Part shown: piece by piece, positions 16,196-19,728 of the stretch
How positions within the stretch are numbered: the first letter of the stretch is position 1
How the letters are laid out: every line of letters begins with the position of its first letter
NCBI GenBank assembly: GCA_027577415.1
Contig: JANBQS010000371.1
Coordinates: 1 to 19,728 of the forward strand
DNA: 19,728 bases
Source of the DNA: Coemansia sp. RSA 922
Lineage: Eukaryota > Kickxellomycota > Kickxellomycetes > Kickxellales > Kickxellaceae
Direction: 5' to 3'
Position numbers and translations under genes: made by a program
The notes under the pieces: generated by a model
What the model was told of the DNA's origin: nothing
Seen by the model: the letters and a program-made list of their open reading frames with translations, nothing else
The model's database searches: none

Positions 16196-17618
16196 ATGGA
16201 GCCAGTTGTCGAATGGGATGTCAGCCGCGTTGTTCGCTGGTTCAGCCAGAACGGCTTCCCTGGATACGACAGCACACTGAAAGGTACGCAAACATACTTA
16301 CAGGGCCCTCGTGTATGTCACCGGCTTTAGCACCTTGCATATTTAACGCTAATACTCTGGCATGCATCTCTGAGCTGTGCCCTTTGGTGCTAAAGTAGAA
16401 AACTCTATTGATGGCGAAGTACTGATCAACCTCGACCACGAGTCTCTGAAGGACCTGGGTATCCGCGCCTTGGGAAAACGGCTGCTAGTGCTAAAGTCCA
16501 TATATTTCCTCAAGCTGCAGCACGACATTCCGATCACCTCTGACAGCTATGTGCCGCAAACCGTTGATGTGGAGCCAGACTATGTGCATGGGAGTTCGCA
16601 TCAGCGCAAACATCGGCGGCAGACTGAGGAGAATATATCGCGGCTCATGGAAGAGGTCTCCACTTTGTCATCGGAGATGAATCTGATACGAGCCGATATG
16701 CAACGCATTTACAGGCTGAGCATCTTGGAGAACAAACCGCTGCCGCCGCCAGCACAGCAGCAACCGCAGAGTCGCCATTCTAATGATCCATTTACTGGGA
16801 CTGTTATTGTGTCGCGTAAAAACCAGCAGCAGTCAGGTGAACATGAGCTTCGTCGCGAGGGGACTAGTAGACAGCACGCGCCAGCTGCTATGACTGGCAT
16901 CTCCGTACCGGCCATTTCGACGATGGTACCGGCAATGGTGTCGAGCCCTGGGCCAGCCTCTGCTGTGTCGACCTTTTCCAGTCCACTGACAGCAAACTCT
17001 ATTGGCGCGCCATCCATGATCGGTGGCACATCGTCACTGCTTCTATCTGGAGCACTTGGTGGTGGCAGCCCAGCATCGTCTCAGACTCCCGTCACACCGC
17101 ACATCCGTGTTTACGGTGACAATGCTCTGCAGCGCGAGAACGAGGCATACAAAAGCTTCCGCATATCTGCGGATGACCCTTGCAGCACGATTCTGCCGCA
17201 TGCGCTGAAAAAGTACCACATCTTTGACGCCTGGCACAACTACCTGCTGTGCATTCAGTATGGCCCAGCAAAGGGCAAGTTTGAGCGAGTGCTGAACTTG
17301 GATGAGAAGCCGCTACACTTGTTCCAGCAGTTGAAGGATGCTGGGGAGTCGCCAGTGTTTGTGCTGAAGAAGAAGACTGCTAGTGTGGCGGAGGGTGGAA
17401 CCGGTGCGAATCAGATCTATGGACTGGGCTTGAGAGGAGGCAGTATGAGCGGAAGCGGCGGTTCGCGTACTAGTCTGTTCTCCTCGGCGGAAAACAACGC
17501 GTCGTCGTCGTCGCTGGAACTACCAATAGCCAAGAACGGCAGCGGCGGCGGTGGCACGTCGATCAGTGGCAGCACTGCAGTTAATGGATCTCCGGGCCAC
17601 GAGTTTGAAAGGGTGTAA
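16196..17618 (+). CDS. STE50: MAPK adaptor STE50 (SAM and RA domains), two exons
   Basis: Spliced CDS join(16196..16283, 16399..17618), 435 aa. Seen: an N-terminal SAM domain (EWDVSRVVRWFSQNGFPGY in exon 1, then NSIDGEVLINLDHESLKDLG in exon 2), a short coiled stretch (RLMEEVSTLSSEMNLIRADM), a long Ser/Pro/Gly linker, and a Ras-association domain at about 263-350 (HIRVYGDNALQREN, YKSFRISADDPCSTILPHAL, LDEKPLHLFQQL). That order is diagnostic of Ste50. Known for the family: its SAM domain binds the SAM domain of the MAPKKK Ste11, and its RA domain links it to Cdc42 and membrane receptors in the pheromone, filamentation and osmotic stress pathways. The ATG at 16196 begins MEPVVEW just before the SAM domain. 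The acceptor is chosen from domain alignment. Tail-to-tail with MVP1. Confidence 0.92.
16284..16398 (+). other. STE50 intron, 115 nt, with competing acceptors
   Basis: The 5' splice site is GTACGC at 16284, phase 1. Three in-frame acceptors lie close together: GAG ending 16374, AAG ending 16395 and TAG ending 16398. The last gives YDSTLKENSIDG, which matches the SAM consensus spacing exactly; the AAG acceptor adds one residue and the GAG acceptor adds eight. GCTAAT near 16348 is a possible branch site. Confidence 0.75.
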
Positions 17619-17683
17619 GATATGTTGCTTCAGAAATGTCTAAACGTCAGTTTGTTTCATTGCGAAATACCATATATGAATAA
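17619..17683. terminator. Short convergent 3' ends of STE50 and MVP1
   Basis: Only 65 nt lie between the stops of two genes that face each other. No AATAAA is present on either strand here; the sequence is AT-rich with ATATATGAATAATTA near 17672. Both 3' UTRs may run into the opposite coding region. Confidence 0.35.
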
Positions 17684-19728
17684 TTACGAGATAAAGTGGA
17701 GCGGGTTCGTTGGCAAGTCGTCGGCTGTCACCAGTGCTTGCTTCCAGGCATTGAGTGCAAGCGTGTGGTGCTTGATTTGCTCCTCGACGAAGCGGTGGTA
17801 ATGAGTCTGCAAGAACGACTCGTAGCACTTGTAGCGTGCCAGCTCTTGGTAGAAGCGCACACCAATACAGCGCTGCTCGTGCTCCAACTTGCCAAGCTCC
17901 GTGGTGTCCTCCTTGATCATGCGCTCCAGGCGCTCGATCCCACTACGGTCCACTGGGCCAGCTGCCGACCCGCCAGACAGGTCGCCGGCTAGCTGAGCCA
18001 CGGCCTTGACATTAGCGTCGTTGCGCTCCTTGATCCGCTGCGTATCTCTGCTCCGATCCATGAGGCGCACACGCTCCATCATCAGTTTCATTGAGATGAC
18101 CACGTCGTAGAGCCGGCGCAAGTACTCGGCAGACATGGTCTTCATGACCTCGCCCTGCGACTTGTCCAACAAAGACGCGTCGCTAAAACTCATCGACAGC
18201 TCATTGAGGTTATTCCGCAAGGCGCGTTTGGCTCGCGATAACACGTGGAACTTTGTACTGCGCTGCGAGCCCTCGCTAGGCATATTGGGTACATGCAGCG
18301 TGTCACTGTAGGCATTGAGCTCATCGCCAATGGCTTGCTTGTACCGGGCTATTTTCTCTAGTGCTGTGATCTGAGTACGGTACTTTTCTTCGTCGCGAGA
18401 TACTTGGCCGTAAAACTCGTCAAATGCCTGATATGTCTGCTGGATCTCTGACTCGGGCACGCCGGCGGCTTCTTCTTTGGGATCAAATTCTTCGGCGTCC
18501 ATGTCTAGATTGCCGACTTTGACGACGCGTGAAAACTCGTCGGTGTTGCTGAAGAACTGGATGACTAGGGCGTCACGGCGCAGGAACGGGATGCGCAGAA
18601 TGGCGTTGGCAAATCTCGTCAGCCCCTTTACTCGGTTATCTAAAAATTGACGGTCCACTAAGCCGAGGTTAGTGTACAAGTAATTAAGTACGTAGCCAGA
18701 ATATTCTTGTATCATGATTCCTTTAACCAATTTGATGTCTGCGACATACATAATGCATAGTGCTTACCTGGGAATCCCTTGGGCGGAATGTTTGGGTGCA
18801 TTCGGTACGGGTACCGTTTAACGAGGTAACTCGAGATCCAGAAAAAGTCGTTGTAGCGGCGTACCACCATGGCTGAAAAGCTGCGAGTGCTGACCTCATA
18901 GTTGGTGTGCTTGAATACAATACCGCCTCGCTCGGCCGACTCTTTGATAGTGACGTCTTCCAAGTCTAACTGCCACTGGGCTGCGTCCATATTGATTTTA
19001 GGCACATAAGTCTCCGCAGCAGCGCCAGCCCGGGCGGGTTCTCCATGAGTAGCAGTGCTGCCTCCCGATTGCCGCTCCTTTGCTGCGTAGGCGTTGATGT
19101 TGGCTGAGGGCATGCCAGTTTCGTTAGTATCATTGTCAGCAACCGACATTCCCGCCATGGCAGATGAGGGCGGCGCACCAGAAGCAGCTGCAGCTGCTGC
19201 GGCTGCCGAGTTCCTAGCAGCGCTTAACCAAGGATCATCGTCATCTTTGTTGATGTCGTCAAACGATGGCGAGTGACCGTCTATGCCCTGACCCGCCGAC
19301 GTTGTCAGTGTTTCTACGCCATCAAGCTCGGGTACCGGCAAATCCTCCCTGTGAAACGCCACGCTCTCAATGGTAGGCGACATGTTCTTCTGAGCCATCG
19401 CCGTCATTGCCAGCGCCAAGTTAAAGTCCCGCTGCGTTAGAGCCTCGACGCCCGTGTCTGCAGCCAACACAATTTGGCCGATAGTCTGTCGCGGAAGGTG
19501 CGAAAACTCTAGCACTCTTTGCAAAACCTCGCGCGTTATTCTGCCGCCACCCGACTTGAGCGCCGCCGAGTATGCGATAATGTAAATAGGCGGAAGCACA
19601 ACTTTGTCTACATTTAGGAACAGAGTTTACGGGCATTAGTACAATTCAGCGGCAGATGACAACAGTATGTGAGGAATGAGCGCCATGCATACCTAGGCAT
19701 TCCCGCGAAGACCCAATGCCAGGGCCAG
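17684..19728 (-). CDS. MVP1: Sorting nexin MVP1/SNX8 (partial, three exons visible)
   Basis: Spliced CDS complement(join(17684..18657, 18768..19607, 19693..>19728)), 615 aa visible; the 5' end lies past the right edge. Seen: an EH-like N-terminal domain (LPPIYIIAYSAALKSGGG, then LEFSHLPRQTIGQIV); a disordered Ser/Asp/Ala linker with an 8-9 Ala run; a PX domain with VVRRYNDFFWISSYLVKRYP, where the Arg-Arg-Tyr binds PI3P, followed by IPPKGFP; then DRQFLDNRVKGLTRFANAIL and a long helical BAR region to the end. EH-like, PX and BAR in that order indicates Mvp1/SNX8. Known for the family: Mvp1 works on endosomes, forms tubular carriers and recycles cargo such as Vps10/Vps55 independently of, and together with, retromer. 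Both exon joins keep the reading frame and rebuild conserved text. Confidence 0.92.
18658..18767 (-). other. MVP1 intron, 110 nt
   Basis: On the minus strand the donor is CAG|GTAAGC and the acceptor is CTTAG, with CACTAACC about 13 nt before it as branch site. Phase 1; splicing joins GFP to VDRQF, restoring the PX to BAR junction. Confidence 0.9.
19608..19692 (-). other. MVP1 intron, 85 nt
   Basis: On the minus strand the donor is CTAG|GTATGC and the acceptor is AATGTAG, with the canonical TACTAA branch site about 30 nt before it. Phase 1; the join gives RECLDKVVLPPIY, entering the EH-like domain. Without splicing the frame meets TAA at 19627-19629. Confidence 0.85.

Overview
This window is nuclear DNA from a fungus. 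It carries eukaryotic housekeeping genes with clear fungal relatives (STE50, DPL1, MVP1, UTP4, a DSF2/Nif1-type Sel1 protein). The genes are compact and intron-poor. The few GT-AG introns have CTAAC or TACTAA-like branch sites, TATA boxes are A/T-rich, and intergenic spacers are short. Low intron density and compact spacing would fit an early-diverging filamentous fungus such as the Kickxellomycotina, but that placement is a guess. No mobile element, virus, tRNA, rRNA or CRISPR was seen.

Layout from left to right. 1-456: AT-rich flank with a TATA box. 457-1245 (+): exosome subunit MTR3. 1341-3692 (-): a large, mostly disordered, tail-anchored protein with a KASH-like C-terminus. 4009-4814 (+): ribosomal protein uS15 (RPS13), split by a 350-nt intron that holds two strong tandem hairpins. 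5136-5417 (-): an orphan 93-aa ORF with its own TATA promoter and a partly duplicated, frameshifted tail. 6027-7139 (-): Sel1-repeat DSF2/Nif1-like protein. 7606-10521 (+): condensin subunit CAP-G. 10584-12227 (-): sphingosine-1-phosphate lyase. 12521-12880 (-): SPT4. 13178-15880 (+, one intron): UTP4. 16196-17618 (+, one intron): STE50. 17684-19728 (-, two introns visible, 5' end outside the window): sorting nexin MVP1/SNX8.

The genes are not an operon or a pathway cluster. Several serve RNA and ribosome production (MTR3, RPS13, UTP4, SPT4), two serve chromosome or nuclear structure (CAP-G and the KASH-like protein), and three serve membrane or signalling functions (DPL1, MVP1, STE50). Neighbouring genes are mostly arranged as divergent or convergent pairs: MTR3 faces the KASH-like gene, CAP-G faces DPL1, and STE50 faces MVP1.

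The points most worth checking are the RPS13 intron, the KASH-like tail and the orphan small gene. The RPS13 5' splice site lies inside a stop codon, the last exon is only 34 nt, and the intron carries a 26-bp hairpin whose G-U pairs work only in the sense RNA. All gene identities come from reading motifs by eye, with no database search.
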